Origin: Desulfobacterales bacterium
Lineage (GTDB): Bacteria; Desulfobacterota; Desulfobacteria; Desulfobacterales; Desulfobacteraceae
Direction of reading: 5' to 3'
Assembly: GCA_022361135.1 (NCBI GenBank)
Contig: JAKSBM010000901.1
Coordinates: 1-6,222, forward strand
Length of the DNA stretch: 6,222 nt
Below the pieces are notes generated by a model, which saw only the letters and a program-made list of their open reading frames with translations, ran no database searches and had not been told where the DNA came from. Both the position numbers and the translations under genes were made by a program. Position 1 is the first letter of the stretch, and each line of letters begins with the position of its first letter. Below, one piece after another: positions 6,197 through 6,222 of this stretch.

Positions 6197-6222
6197 ACGG
6201 TATTTATTGCAGGCACAAAGGC

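Larger units (their letters stand above)
6146..6222 (-). other. Untranslated region upstream of rplT; rpmI not reached
   Basis: None of the three coding-strand frames from the window edge reads like the end of L35 (a basic protein normally ending near LLPY), so rpmI must end beyond 6222 and the gap is at least 77 nt. The stretch carries the inverted repeat and a near direct repeat, TGCAGGTAC (6190-6198) and TGCAGGCAC (6208-6216), 18 bp apart on the plus strand. No promoter-like pair is convincing. Confidence 0.45.

Noticed and set aside
6200..6222. Partial rpmI at the right edge
   Set aside because: No frame gives an L35-like C-terminus before a stop codon.

Overview
The window is an ordinary but tightly packed piece of a bacterial core translation/transcription locus, read entirely on the minus strand. 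In transcription order (right to left) it holds rplT, pheS, pheT, a tRNA-Gly(CCC) gene with its own near-consensus promoter, rimP, nusA and the first 18 codons of infB. I found no mobile element, CRISPR array, phage gene or unknown protein-coding gene, and no undescribed protein system. What deserves a second look is regulatory RNA in the short gaps.

Organism: the protein sequences and gene order (…rplT-pheS-pheT and rimP-nusA-infB) fit a moderately GC-rich Gram-negative bacterium. The NusA (one helix-hairpin-helix unit plus a short acidic tail) and the InfB start remind me of Desulfobacterota (sulfate reducers of the Desulfobacterales type). This is recognition from memory, not a search.

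Right block (about 2299-6222): rplT has a clear AGGAG ribosome binding site and is preceded by an untranslated stretch with an inverted repeat; rpmI, expected upstream, is not inside the window. rplT, pheS and pheT are separated by 27 and 1 nt, so they form one transcription unit. It makes ribosomal protein L20 and the two subunits of phenylalanyl-tRNA synthetase. There is no room for a pheM-type attenuator between rplT and pheS.

Middle block (1990-2298): a TTGACA-17-TATATT promoter starts 20 nt after the pheT stop and drives tRNA-Gly(CCC). This is followed by a 179-nt leader containing three hairpins, one of which looks like an intrinsic terminator. Segments of these hairpins can pair with each other in alternative ways, so this leader may be an attenuator in front of rimP-nusA-infB.

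Left block (1-1989): rimP (30S maturation), nusA (transcription elongation/termination factor) and infB (IF2) follow one another. The tRNA gene ahead of rimP-nusA-infB parallels the E. coli metY-rimP-nusA-infB operon, but with a glycine tRNA in place of the initiator tRNA.
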